Shown here: one piece after another, positions 1-7,906 of the stretch
How positions within the stretch are numbered: position 1 is the stretch's first letter
Layout of the letters: each line of letters starts with the position of its first letter
Assembly (NCBI GenBank): GCA_902803795.1
Contig: CADCRC010000014.1
Location: 1-19,616, forward strand
Length of the DNA: 19,616 bases
Origin: an uncultured Erysipelotrichaceae bacterium
GTDB lineage: Bacteria > Bacillota_I > Bacilli_A > RF39 > UBA660
Direction of reading: 5' to 3'
The notes under the pieces: model-generated
Databases searched by the model: none
What the model saw: only the letters and a program-made list of their open reading frames with translations
What the model was told of the DNA's origin: nothing
Made by a program: the position numbers and the translations under genes

Positions 1-977
1 CATTCTCCATCATATTTTTCTCCTTCTTCAACTGGAACTCTAACTGTTATTTCTTCAGAATCACATCTATATAAATTTTTTCCTTTATCACCTATACTAT
101 TGAAAAAATAATCGTTTGCTGGTTGTATCATTTCATTATTACCATCACAGCAAGCATCTCTCATAGAGTAAAATGGTATATCTGAGTGAAATACACATGG
201 TGCGATACTAAATTCATCATATTTATTATTTTTTTGTTTATTAAAGGAATTTTTATATGCTCTATCTAGGAATACTTCATATGATCTTTTTACTGATTCG
301 CTGCTTCTATTCATAACAGTTGGATCAGTTCCTGGAACCAGTTTAACTGCTATTCCTAGCTGACAAACATTGTTTCTTTCTGTACATTTTATTTCTTCTG
401 CAGTAAATGTAGTTGTTTTCCATATATATTTGTTTTTATCATCTTTTTCAACCCACATTTCTACTTCGCCTTTGACTACTGCAGTACTTTCATCTGCTGA
501 ACTAATTATGTTTAAAAATTTATCATACACTTCAGTGTTACTAGAAAGTTTTTCGGACATGCTTTCCCATTTTAATCCTTCATAATATGCTAAAATTTCA
601 AATTTTATATGATTTCCTTTTTTTGCTTCTTCATATAATAATTCTAAGTCTTTTTTTCCCCAACTTCCTTTAGCTGGATCTGCTGTTGCGACTAAGTTGT
701 ATTGTTTTGCTGCTTTTTGATTATTTACGATATCTATATCTAAATTGTATAAATCTTCATCCTTTATATAAGTTCCACCCTCTGTTACAAAATCATTTAG
801 GATTTGATTAAACTCACTGTATTTGCTAGATACGCTATCACTTGAAGAGTCCATTCCTCCCATTTGCTTATAGAAATATGGTGCACTTATAGTTGGTTTT
901 GCATTGACTTCTAATGTCATCATAAATAAAATAACAAAGCTAAATAATAATATAATTTTTTCTTTCCTCATTCTCAT
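1..977 (-). CDS. Exported cysteine-containing protein, unknown function (3' end outside window)
   Basis: I do not recognise this protein. An open frame of about 325 codons runs without a stop from an ATG at 977 to the window edge, so its C-terminus is missing. The N-terminus is a classic signal peptide: RMRKEK, a hydrophobic stretch of about 15 residues, then a VNA-type cleavage site before KPTIS. The mature part is hydrophilic and mixed in composition, with no transmembrane helix in the visible portion. It holds several cysteines, including an adjacent CC pair in RDACCDGN, which suggests disulfides or a metal site outside the cell. A second ATG two codons in (971) is an alternative start. 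The sequence AAGGTGAGG lies just upstream and would suit either. The gene has its own promoter and follows the dnaJ terminator, so it is probably not part of the heat-shock operon. Reading frame and export are well supported; function is open. Confidence 0.8.
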   Translation of the reverse strand, partial: MRMRKEKIILLFSFVILFMMTLEVNAKPTISAPYFYKQMGGMDSSSDSVSSKYSEFNQILNDFVTEGGTYIKDEDLYNLDIDIVNNQKAAKQYNLVATADPAKGSWGKKDLELLYEEAKKGNHIKFEILAYYEGLKWESMSEKLSSNTEVYDKFLNIISSADESTAVVKGEVEMWVEKDDKNKYIWKTTTFTAEEIKCTERNNVCQLGIAVKLVPGTDPTVMNRSSESVKRSYEVFLDRAYKNSFNKQKNNKYDEFSIAPCVFHSDIPFYSMRDACCDGNNEMIQPANDYFFNSIGDKGKNLYRCDSEEITVRVPVEEGEKYDGE

Positions 978-995
978 TTTCCTCACCTTATGTTC

Positions 996-1024
996 AGTAT
1001 ATCATATTTTTTTAAGTGTGTTAA
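996..1024 (-). promoter_or_regulatory. Sigma-A-type promoter of the exported protein gene
   Basis: On the minus strand a TTAACA hexamer (1019-1024) is separated by 17 bases from TATACT (996-1001). A TG dinucleotide one base upstream of the -10 gives an extended -10. Each hexamer differs from consensus by one base. The expected start of transcription is near 989, leaving a short leader with the AAGGTGAGG ribosome binding site. The rest of the 978-1223 stretch is AT-rich with no further structure that I can see. Confidence 0.65.
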
Positions 1025-1223
1025 TTTTATTTTTAATTTAGTAATTTTTTCATTTTTTTGACTTTACTATTGTTAAGTATAATTTAAAAAATTATTATAT
1101 TGTAAATTGTTCGTAATTATTTATATATTGAATGAAAAAGTTAATAATATAGTTGATAAATATATGATGAAAAAATATTATAATTTCTGATGAAGAATTA
1201 GAAATATAAAAATTAAGTATAAT

Positions 1224-1257
1224 AAAAGATTATTAATTTGTATTTTAATAATCTTTT
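1224..1257 (-). terminator. Intrinsic terminator after dnaJ
   Basis: A perfect 13-base-pair inverted repeat (arms 1224-1236 and 1245-1257, 8-base loop) begins a few bases after the dnaJ stop codon. On the minus strand the right arm ends in TTTT and continues into TTATT. The stem is AT-rich but long and perfect. Because the arms begin and end in A and T runs it could work in both directions. It closes the hrcA-grpE-dnaK-pepF-dnaJ operon. Confidence 0.75.
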
Positions 1258-1261
1258 TATT

Positions 1262-2410
1262 TTATCCATTTTGTTTTACAAATCTGTCAAAATCATGTAT
1301 TTCACTTGTTTCTAGGTTTGTACTATTTAATTTATTAAATAATTCTTTTTGTTCTCTAGATAATTTTTTTGGAATATAGACTTTATATACTAAATACATA
1401 TCACCTTTATGGCCTCTATATTTATTGTCTACTCCTTTTCCTCTTATTTTTTCTTTATCTCCTGTTTGTATTCCTGATGATATATTTAATTTTAGATTTC
1501 CATATAATGTTGGTATTGTTTTTTTTGCTCCAAGAGTTGCTTCTGTTATTGTTAGTGGTATTTCTATATAAATATCATCGTCTTTTCTTATGAAGTATTC
1601 ATGATCTTCTACAATGAATTCAAGATATAAATCTCCATTCTCTCCACCATTTGTTCCTGGATTTCCTTTTCCTGATACTCTTAATCTGTCACTTGTATTA
1701 ATTCCTGCTGGAACTGATACTGTAATTGTTTTTGTTTTTCTAACTTTACCTTGTCCATGACAATTATTGCAAGATCTTTTAAATGTTTTACCACTTCCAT
1801 GACATCTAGGACATGTACTTTTTGATTGAAATGTACCAAGTATTGTTCTTTGTTCTTGAATTATAACTCCTGCTCCATTACAGTCTGGACATGTTTTTGA
1901 ATCAAATCCACCTTCTCCATCACATTCTTCACAATCTTCAACAACATCTAGTTTTATTTTTTTATCACATCCATAGACTGCTTCATCAAATGATAATTTT
2001 ATTCGCATTATTGTATCAGAGCCTCTTGTTTTTCTGTTTCTTGATTGTCCTCTTCCACCAAATGATGAAAATCCTCCCATAGAATCTCCACCAAAGAATG
2101 AATCAAATATATCACCTAAATCAACATCAACGCCTCCAAAGTTTCCAAATCCAGAACCTCCAAAGCCACTTGCTCCTTGGTTTACACCTGCATGACCATA
2201 TTGATCATACATTTTTCTTTTTGATTCATCTGATAATATGGAATATGCTTCTTCTACTTCTTTGAATTTTTCTGCTGCATTAGGATCATCTTTATTTAAA
2301 TCAGGATGGTATTTTTTTGCTAGTTTTCTAAATGCACTTTTAATTTCAGCATCACTTGCACTTCTTTCAACTCCCAATACTTCATAATAATCTTTTTTAT
2401 CTGATGCCAT
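1262..2410 (-). CDS. dnaJ: Chaperone DnaJ (Hsp40)
   Basis: This is the co-chaperone that delivers unfolded protein to DnaK and stimulates its ATPase. It is 382 residues long, the normal size. The J domain comes first with the HPD tripeptide at about residues 35-37. A Gly/Phe-rich linker follows (about 76-120). Then come the four zinc-binding repeats CEECDGEG, CPDCNGAG, CPRCHGSG and CNNCHGQG (about 160-221), then the C-terminal substrate-binding and dimerisation region. This is a type I DnaJ with all zinc cysteines present. The ATG at 2410 is chosen because AAAGGATG sits about 9 bases upstream. An in-frame ATG at 2428 lies inside pepF, overlaps that binding site and would add MKGCDY. The gene starts 4 bases after the pepF stop, so the two are probably translationally coupled. 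It is the last gene of the heat-shock operon. Confidence 0.97.
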   Translation of the reverse strand: MASDKKDYYEVLGVERSASDAEIKSAFRKLAKKYHPDLNKDDPNAAEKFKEVEEAYSILSDESKRKMYDQYGHAGVNQGASGFGGSGFGNFGGVDVDLGDIFDSFFGGDSMGGFSSFGGRGQSRNRKTRGSDTIMRIKLSFDEAVYGCDKKIKLDVVEDCEECDGEGGFDSKTCPDCNGAGVIIQEQRTILGTFQSKSTCPRCHGSGKTFKRSCNNCHGQGKVRKTKTITVSVPAGINTSDRLRVSGKGNPGTNGGENGDLYLEFIVEDHEYFIRKDDDIYIEIPLTITEATLGAKKTIPTLYGNLKLNISSGIQTGDKEKIRGKGVDNKYRGHKGDMYLVYKVYIPKKLSREQKELFNKLNSTNLETSEIHDFDRFVKQNG

Positions 2411-2414
2411 GTAA

Positions 2415-4217
2415 TCACATCCTTTCATTTAATTCTTTAAATTTATTAAATAATTCACCAAATTTATCTAAGGCTTTATCAATTATTTTATCTTTTTCAA
2501 AATCAATTCCAAGTGTTTTTATTTCATCTAATGGATATTTAGTATCTCCAAGTTTTAAAAATTCAATATATTTATCTCTAAATTTAGTATCTCCATTAAT
2601 TATTTTATCAGAAATATACATTGAAATACTTAAACTTGTTGCATACTTATATACATAGAATGCTCTATAAAAATGTGGTATTCTTTCCCATTCATAGCTT
2701 ATTTTTTTATCAACTATTACATTTTTACCAAAATATAATTTATTTAAATCATAATATATTTTATTTAAAGATTCTGATGATAATGGTATTTCTGCTTCTC
2801 TTTTATCGTATACAATTTTTTCAAATTCTGCAAACATTGTTTGTCTATAAATAGTTGCTTTAATATTGTCTAGTAATTGATTTAGAATATATTTTTTTTC
2901 ATTATTATCTTTTGTATTATTATACATATAACTTGCAAGTAACAATTCATTTACTGTAGATGCTATCTCAGCTACAAAAATTCTATAGTTTGAATATGGT
3001 CTTATATTATTAGAACATGAATATCTAGTATGAATAGAGTGTCCTAATTCATGTGCTATTGTAGATATATCATTATATTTTCCTTCAAAATTTAATAGTA
3101 TATATGGATCTGTATCAAAATTACCACTTGAGAAAGCTCCTCCTGTTTTACCTACATTGTTATATACATCTATTAAATTATTATTAAATATATAGTTTGC
3201 TTGTTTTAGATAATCTTCTCCCATTACATTTAATGCTTTTAATACTATTTCTTTTGATTGTTCAAAACTATAATTTTTATCTATATCATTACTTGTTTTA
3301 GTATATAAATCATATAGGTGTATTTTATCTAATTTTAATAGTTTTCTTTTATATTCAAAATATTCATATAATATATCTAATTTGTTGTGTACTGATTCTA
3401 TTAAATTATTATATAAGCTTATATCAATATTATCATCAAACAATTCTTTTTCAAGTGTCGAATTATATTTATAAATTTTAATTAAATTAATGTCATTATC
3501 TACATTATTTAGATATGTTAGAGATATTGTATTTTTATAGTTTTCAAATGTTTTATAAATTTTATTAAATGCATTTTTTCTAACATTTCTATTATTAGAC
3601 ATTATATATTTAGAAAAATTACTTTGTGTTAATTCTATTTTATTATTATCTTCATCTATAATATTTCCAAATTTCATTTCTGAGTCTGTAAGCATATCAT
3701 ATATTTGACTATTACTTGAATAGTTTCTAGTTAATTGATTTACTATTTTTTCTTGTTCTTTTGAAAGATAATGTTCTCTATATCTATTTAGTCTATCAAA
3801 ATATAATTTGTATGATTTTAATTTATCTGATTTTTCTAATAGTTGTTGTATTTTATTATAGTCTGATTTATAGAATTCTTCATCGAAGAAAGATGTTTCA
3901 TTTTGGTATTTAGAATATGTATCCATAAGTGCAGTTATCATTTCTTGATATTTTATATTTGTTTGATCTTCACAATTTTTAAGTGATGCATATTCAGATA
4001 GTTTATTTGATAGTTTATCTAATTGTTCATCTAAATTAATATAATCTTCTAATATATTATTATTACTAAATAATTTTCCTTCATATTTTTTTATTTCATC
4101 TATTTTATTTTTAAATAATTCTAATTCTTTATAAAATTCTTCATCAGTTTTATAGATTCTTGTTAAGTCCCATTTATATTTATTATCTATTTGGTTTCTT
4201 AATTTTTGTTTTTCCAT
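2415..4217 (-). CDS. pepF: Oligoendopeptidase F (M3B zinc metallopeptidase)
   Basis: This is a cytoplasmic zinc endopeptidase that cleaves oligopeptides, from peptide uptake or protein turnover, rather than intact proteins. It is 600 residues, the typical size. The zinc motif HELGH is at about 389-393, and the downstream AEIASTVNE (Glu about 417) supplies the expected third ligand. The long helical N-terminal half and the C-terminal YEWERIPHFY motif are also typical of PepF. There is no signal peptide. The start is supported by GGAG 5 bases upstream. The gene lies between dnaK and dnaJ, where most Bacillota have nothing, and ends in TGA 4 bases before dnaJ. It should therefore be induced with the chaperones, fitting a role in clearing peptide fragments during heat shock; that role is inference. 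Family assignment is secure. Confidence 0.95.
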   Translation of the reverse strand: MEKQKLRNQIDNKYKWDLTRIYKTDEEFYKELELFKNKIDEIKKYEGKLFSNNNILEDYINLDEQLDKLSNKLSEYASLKNCEDQTNIKYQEMITALMDTYSKYQNETSFFDEEFYKSDYNKIQQLLEKSDKLKSYKLYFDRLNRYREHYLSKEQEKIVNQLTRNYSSNSQIYDMLTDSEMKFGNIIDEDNNKIELTQSNFSKYIMSNNRNVRKNAFNKIYKTFENYKNTISLTYLNNVDNDINLIKIYKYNSTLEKELFDDNIDISLYNNLIESVHNKLDILYEYFEYKRKLLKLDKIHLYDLYTKTSNDIDKNYSFEQSKEIVLKALNVMGEDYLKQANYIFNNNLIDVYNNVGKTGGAFSSGNFDTDPYILLNFEGKYNDISTIAHELGHSIHTRYSCSNNIRPYSNYRIFVAEIASTVNELLLASYMYNNTKDNNEKKYILNQLLDNIKATIYRQTMFAEFEKIVYDKREAEIPLSSESLNKIYYDLNKLYFGKNVIVDKKISYEWERIPHFYRAFYVYKYATSLSISMYISDKIINGDTKFRDKYIEFLKLGDTKYPLDEIKTLGIDFEKDKIIDKALDKFGELFNKFKELNERM

Positions 4218-4236
4218 AAATTCTCCATATACACAT

Positions 4237-4259
4237 AAAGAGGCTCATAAGAGCCCTTT
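4237..4259 (-). other. Hairpin between dnaK and pepF (attenuator or processing site)
   Basis: One base after the dnaK stop codon an RNA hairpin can form: AAAG plus GGCTC, a TTAT loop, then GAGCC, one bulged T, and CTTT. The stem is GC-rich for this genome. Only CTTT-ATG follows instead of a long U run, so it is at most a leaky terminator. It could lower pepF-dnaJ expression relative to dnaK, or protect or define an RNA 3' end. Confidence 0.5.
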
Positions 4260-4260
4260 A

Positions 4261-6111
4261 TTATTCCTCATCTATATTTGCTTCTTGAACATCATCATCA
4301 TTTTCTTTTTTAGATTTCTTATCTTCTTTTTTATCCTCTTTTTCTTCATTAGATTCTTGTGATTCAGCCTGTCTTGATTTAGCTGCTTCTTCGTAGACTT
4401 TACTAGCTAATGCCATTGCTTTTTCTTGTAATTTATCTTTCTTTTCTTTTATATCTTCTATATCTTTTTTATCAAGTGCATCTTTTAAGTCTTTAATCAT
4501 ATCTTCTACTTCTTCTTTTTCTTTCTTGTCAACTTTATCACCAAGATCTTTTAATGATTTTTCTGTTTGGAATACTAATTGTTCAGCTTCATTCTTTGTT
4601 TCAGCTTCTTCTTTTCTTTTTTCATCTTTTTCTTTATTTTCTTCAGCTTCTTTTCTCATTCTTTCTACTTCATCATCACTTAAGTTTGTTGATGATGTAA
4701 TAGTTATTGATTGTTCTTTATTTGTTCCTAAATCTTTAGCTGTAACATTAACTATTCCGTTTGCATCTATATCAAATTTAACTTCAATTTGTGGAACTCC
4801 TCTTGGTGCAGGTGGGATATCTGATAATTGGAAGTTTCCTAATGTTTTGTTATCAGCAGCCATTGGTCTTTCACCTTGAAGAATATGAATATCTACAGCT
4901 GGTTGATTATCAGCAGCAGTTGAGAACACTTCTGATTTTGATGTTGGAATTGTTGTATTTCTTGGAATTAGAGTTGTCATAACTCCACCTAATGTTTCTA
5001 GTCCTAGTGATAAAGGTGTTACATCTAATAATACAATATCATTAACATCTCCTGTTAATACACCACCTTGGATTGCTGCACCCATCGCAACAACTTCATC
5101 TGGATTAACTTCTTTAGATGGTTCTTTTCCAAGTTCTTTAGTTACTAAATCTACAACGCATGGAACACGTGTTGATCCACCAACAAGAATTACTTTATCA
5201 ATATCTTTCTTAGTCATTTTAGCATCCTTTAGAGCTTTTCTTACTGGATCTAATGTAGATTCTACTAAATCAGATATTAAGTCTTCAAATTTTGCTCTTG
5301 TTAGAGTCATATCTAAATGTAATGGTTCTCCATCTTTTCCTTGAGTTATAAATGGAGCAGATACTTGAGTTGATACCATACCTGATAGTTCTTTTTTTGC
5401 CTTTTCAGATACTTCTTTAAGTCTTTGCATTGCCATTTTATCTTTAGATAAGTCAATACCATTTTCTTTTTTGAATTCAGATACTAAATAATCCATAATT
5501 CTTTCATCAAAGTCATCTCCACCAAGTTTATTGTTTCCACTAGTTGATTTAACTTCAAAGACTCCATCTCCTAATTCTAGAATTGAAACATCAAATGTTC
5601 CACCACCTAAATCGTAAACTAGTATTGTTTGTCCTTCTTCTTTATCAAGTCCATATGCAAGTGCTGCAGCAGTTGGTTCATTTATAATTCTTTCTACTTC
5701 TAATCCTGCAATCTTTCCTGCATTTTTAGTTGCTTGTCTTTGTGAATCTGTAAAGTATGCTGGAACAGTAATTACTGCTTTTGTTACTTTTTCTCCTAGA
5801 TAATCTTCTGCATAATCTTTAATATATGATAAAATCATTGCTGAAATTTCTTCTGGTGTATATTTTTTTCCATCTAGTTCAACTTTTTCACTTGTTCCCA
5901 TTTTTCTTTTTATTGATGAGATAGTATTTTTATTTGTTAGTGCTTGATGTTTTGCATTTTCTCCAACTATTTTTTCTCCATTTTTGAATGCTACAACAGA
6001 TGGTGTTGTTCTTGAACCATCTTTATTTGCTATAACCTTTGGTGCTCCTGCTTCTAATACTGCAACGCATGAGTTTGTTGTTCCTAAATCTATTCCTATA
6101 ATTTTTGACAT
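4261..6111 (-). CDS. dnaK: Molecular chaperone DnaK (Hsp70)
   Basis: This is the ATP-dependent chaperone that binds exposed hydrophobic segments, working with GrpE and DnaJ in the cytoplasm. It is 616 residues. The N-terminal ATPase domain begins with IGIDLGTTNSCVAV and contains DLGGGTFDVS and VGGSTRVP. The linker region VLLDVTPLSLG leads into the substrate-binding beta domain, followed by the charged helical lid. The tail is very rich in Lys, Asp and Glu and ends in NIDEE. The ATG at 6111 is used: AAGGAG ends 10 bases upstream, inside the end of grpE. A GTG at 6120 has only one base after that site and would add MIN. The start lies 1 base after the grpE stop, so translation is coupled. Expression should follow the CIRCE-controlled promoter ahead of hrcA. 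Confidence 0.98.
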   Translation of the reverse strand: MSKIIGIDLGTTNSCVAVLEAGAPKVIANKDGSRTTPSVVAFKNGEKIVGENAKHQALTNKNTISSIKRKMGTSEKVELDGKKYTPEEISAMILSYIKDYAEDYLGEKVTKAVITVPAYFTDSQRQATKNAGKIAGLEVERIINEPTAAALAYGLDKEEGQTILVYDLGGGTFDVSILELGDGVFEVKSTSGNNKLGGDDFDERIMDYLVSEFKKENGIDLSKDKMAMQRLKEVSEKAKKELSGMVSTQVSAPFITQGKDGEPLHLDMTLTRAKFEDLISDLVESTLDPVRKALKDAKMTKKDIDKVILVGGSTRVPCVVDLVTKELGKEPSKEVNPDEVVAMGAAIQGGVLTGDVNDIVLLDVTPLSLGLETLGGVMTTLIPRNTTIPTSKSEVFSTAADNQPAVDIHILQGERPMAADNKTLGNFQLSDIPPAPRGVPQIEVKFDIDANGIVNVTAKDLGTNKEQSITITSSTNLSDDEVERMRKEAEENKEKDEKRKEEAETKNEAEQLVFQTEKSLKDLGDKVDKKEKEEVEDMIKDLKDALDKKDIEDIKEKKDKLQEKAMALASKVYEEAAKSRQAESQESNEEKEDKKEDKKSKKENDDDVQEANIDEE

Positions 6112-6112
6112 A

Positions 6113-6799
6113 TTAATCACTCTCCTTATTCTCTGTCATTTCTTCTATTTGATTTATTTTTACACTTGAAGGTCTAATAACTTTATCTTTTAGTTTATAT
6201 CCTTTTAATAATACTTCTAAAACTTCTTCATTTTTCTTTGTTATATCGCTATCTGTAACTAATGCTTGTTCTAATGATGGATCAAATATTTCTCCTTGTC
6301 TTGATATTTCTACTACTCCATATTTTCTTAATATTTCGTTTAAATTTGCATACATCATTTTAAATCCTTCTAAAAACTTAGATAATTCATCTGTTAAATT
6401 ATTATCATCTAATTTAATTGCTCTTTCAAAGTTATCTGATAAAACAAGTAATTCTTTTATTAAGTCTTCATTTGCATATTTTAACATATTTGAAACTTCT
6501 TCATCTTTTCTTTTTCTATAGTTAATTAATTCTGCTTGAGATAATTTTATTTTGTTTGATAATTGTTCATTATCATTTTGAAGACCTATTATCTTATCAT
6601 CTAATTCTTTTTTTTCATCTAGATTTTTTTGAAGTTTTTCTTTTTCTTTTATTAATTCAGATATTTCTTTATTTTTATCTTGTATTATTTTTTCAAGTAC
6701 TTCTTCATTACTTTTATTATTATCTTCTAATTGTTCTATATTTTCTTTTGTTATTTCATTTTCTTGTTTTTTATTATTTGTATGTTTATGTTCCTTCAT
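6113..6799 (-). CDS. grpE: Nucleotide exchange factor GrpE
   Basis: This protein releases ADP from DnaK and so resets the chaperone cycle. It is 228 residues, a little long for the family because of an extended charged coiled-coil at about residues 15-90, rich in Lys, Glu and Asn. The conserved part follows: AELINYRKRKDEE, then NFERAIKLDD, and the C-terminal beta domain with LRKYGVVEI, FDPSLEQALV and GYKLKDKVIRPSSVKI. All are typical GrpE blocks. The ATG directly abuts the hrcA stop codon (TAAATG). AGGCAGGA upstream, inside hrcA, serves as the ribosome binding site. It is the second gene of the operon and ends 1 base before the dnaK start. The N-terminal coiled-coil is probably the dimerisation and thermosensor helix. 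Confidence 0.96.
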   Translation of the reverse strand: MKEHKHTNNKKQENEITKENIEQLEDNNKSNEEVLEKIIQDKNKEISELIKEKEKLQKNLDEKKELDDKIIGLQNDNEQLSNKIKLSQAELINYRKRKDEEVSNMLKYANEDLIKELLVLSDNFERAIKLDDNNLTDELSKFLEGFKMMYANLNEILRKYGVVEISRQGEIFDPSLEQALVTDSDITKKNEEVLEVLLKGYKLKDKVIRPSSVKINQIEEMTENKESD

Positions 6800-7795
6800 T
6801 TAATCCTGCCTTTCTATATTTTCTTTTATATATTCTAACATATTAACTACTCTATTATATTCCATTCTCTTTGGTCCAACTATTGCGATTGTTCCTTCTT
6901 GGTTGCTACTTTTAAATTTTGTTTTTATAACAGTTACATCTTCATCTATGTTAGACTCTTTTCCTATATATACTTTAATATTATTATCATTATCTTCTTC
7001 AATACTTCTAAGTAGTTCTTTATCTTCTAATTTATTATATACTTTTTTTATTTTATCTATATTAGAAGAAAATTCTGGTTGATCTAATATTTTATTTCTA
7101 CCTACAACATTTACTTGTGTATCAGTAAAATCATTAAATACTTGATAGAATGCATTATATAATTGTTCATGTTGTTTTACATATTTACCTATAATTGGTT
7201 TTATTTCAAATTCTAATTTTGTAGATACTTGATCTATTGGTGTACCTACGATTAATGAATTGATTAAATTTACTGTTTTTTTAATATCTTCACTAGATAC
7301 ATTTTTTAGTGTTACATTCTTATGTTCAACATGTCCTCTATCTGTAACAATTAATACTACCATTGAACTTTCATCAATTGGTATTGTTTCTATCTGTTTT
7401 AATAAATTGTCATGTGAATCACTACCTAATACAATTGTTGTATAATTTGTCATATCACTTATTAATTGAAGAGAATTAGTAATTACATCTGATAATGCAA
7501 GTTGTGAGTTTTGAAATACAATTTGTAATTTAAGCATATCATCAGCATCCATTTTTTTTGTATCCATTAGATGGTCTACATAATATCTATAACCTTTTGA
7601 ACTTGGAACTCTTCCTGAAGATGTATGAGTTTTTTCAAGTAATCCTTGATTTTCTAACTCCATCATATCATTTCTTAGGGTTGCTGAAGATAGTTTAAAT
7701 TTTTTCGATAATAATTTAGATCCTACAGGTTTAGCATCTTTTACATATAAATCAACTATAACTTTTAAAATCTTTTCTTGTCTATCACTTATCAT
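6800..7795 (-). CDS. hrcA: Heat-inducible transcription repressor HrcA
   Basis: This repressor binds CIRCE operators and shuts off class I heat-shock genes; its folding normally depends on the GroE chaperonin, which links repression to chaperonin availability. It is 331 residues. The winged-helix DNA-binding domain is N-terminal: DAKPVGSKLLSKKF, SSATLRNDMMELE, then the HrcA hallmark HTSSGRVPSSKGYRYYVDHLM at about 56-76. A GAF-like dimerisation region follows, ending with IVGPKRMEYNRVVNMLEYI. The start is supported by AGGAGG 5 bases upstream. It is the first gene of the operon, with two CIRCE elements in its promoter region (7805-7831 and 7851-7877), so it should repress its own transcription together with grpE, dnaK, pepF and dnaJ. 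No groES or groEL is present in the window. Confidence 0.97.
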   Translation of the reverse strand: MISDRQEKILKVIVDLYVKDAKPVGSKLLSKKFKLSSATLRNDMMELENQGLLEKTHTSSGRVPSSKGYRYYVDHLMDTKKMDADDMLKLQIVFQNSQLALSDVITNSLQLISDMTNYTTIVLGSDSHDNLLKQIETIPIDESSMVVLIVTDRGHVEHKNVTLKNVSSEDIKKTVNLINSLIVGTPIDQVSTKLEFEIKPIIGKYVKQHEQLYNAFYQVFNDFTDTQVNVVGRNKILDQPEFSSNIDKIKKVYNKLEDKELLRSIEEDNDNNIKVYIGKESNIDEDVTVIKTKFKSSNQEGTIAIVGPKRMEYNRVVNMLEYIKENIERQD

Positions 7796-7804
7796 ATAGA
7801 CCTC

Positions 7805-7831
7805 CTAGCACTACTTTTTCTCTAGTGCTAA
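7805..7831 (-). promoter_or_regulatory. CIRCE operator 2 (proximal)
   Basis: On the minus strand TTAGCACTA, a 9-base spacer, and TAGTGCTAG form the 9-9-9 layout of CIRCE (consensus TTAGCACTC-N9-GAGTGCTAA). Eight of nine arm positions pair. It lies at or just after the predicted transcription start and overlaps the edge of the hrcA ribosome binding site, so bound HrcA would block initiation. As RNA it could also form a stem near the start codon. Confidence 0.88.
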
Positions 7832-7835
7832 AAAT

Positions 7836-7864
7836 ATAATAAAACAAAAATTAGCACTTGTCAA
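7836..7864 (-). promoter_or_regulatory. Heat-shock operon promoter
   Basis: The minus strand shows a perfect -35 TTGACA (7859-7864), a 17-base spacer and -10 TATTAT (7836-7841). The -35 overlaps the spacer and right arm of the distal CIRCE. The start of transcription is expected near 7829, inside the proximal CIRCE. This is a vegetative sigma-A promoter controlled by repression rather than by an alternative sigma factor. Confidence 0.85.
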
Positions 7865-7877
7865 GTAAAAGTGCTAA
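7851..7877 (-). promoter_or_regulatory. CIRCE operator 1 (distal, overlapping the -35)
   Basis: TTAGCACTT, 9 bases, AAGTGCTAA form a perfect inverted repeat in the exact CIRCE geometry; only the innermost base pair departs from consensus. It covers the -35 hexamer of the operon promoter. On minus-strand RNA read through from the upstream gene, the repeat extends to 12 base pairs and is followed by TTGTTTT, so it might also work as a terminator for that gene. Confidence 0.92.
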
Positions 7878-7906
7878 TTTATTTTAAACTATTGCTTTTT
7901 TTTCAT

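Noticed and set aside
2411..2420. TGA read as tryptophan (mycoplasma code)
   Set aside because: PepF ends sensibly at TGA just before dnaJ, and reading through adds only a few codons before a TAA. Conserved Trp positions use TGG.
4237..4259. Full terminator after dnaK
   Set aside because: The U run is too short and dnaJ belongs to the same operon; kept only as a possible attenuator.
370..6846. Plus-strand open frames of 60-117 codons across the left half
   Set aside because: They lie opposite well-supported genes, are Leu/Phe/Ile-rich translations of AT-rich antisense sequence, and lack ribosome binding sites and family motifs.
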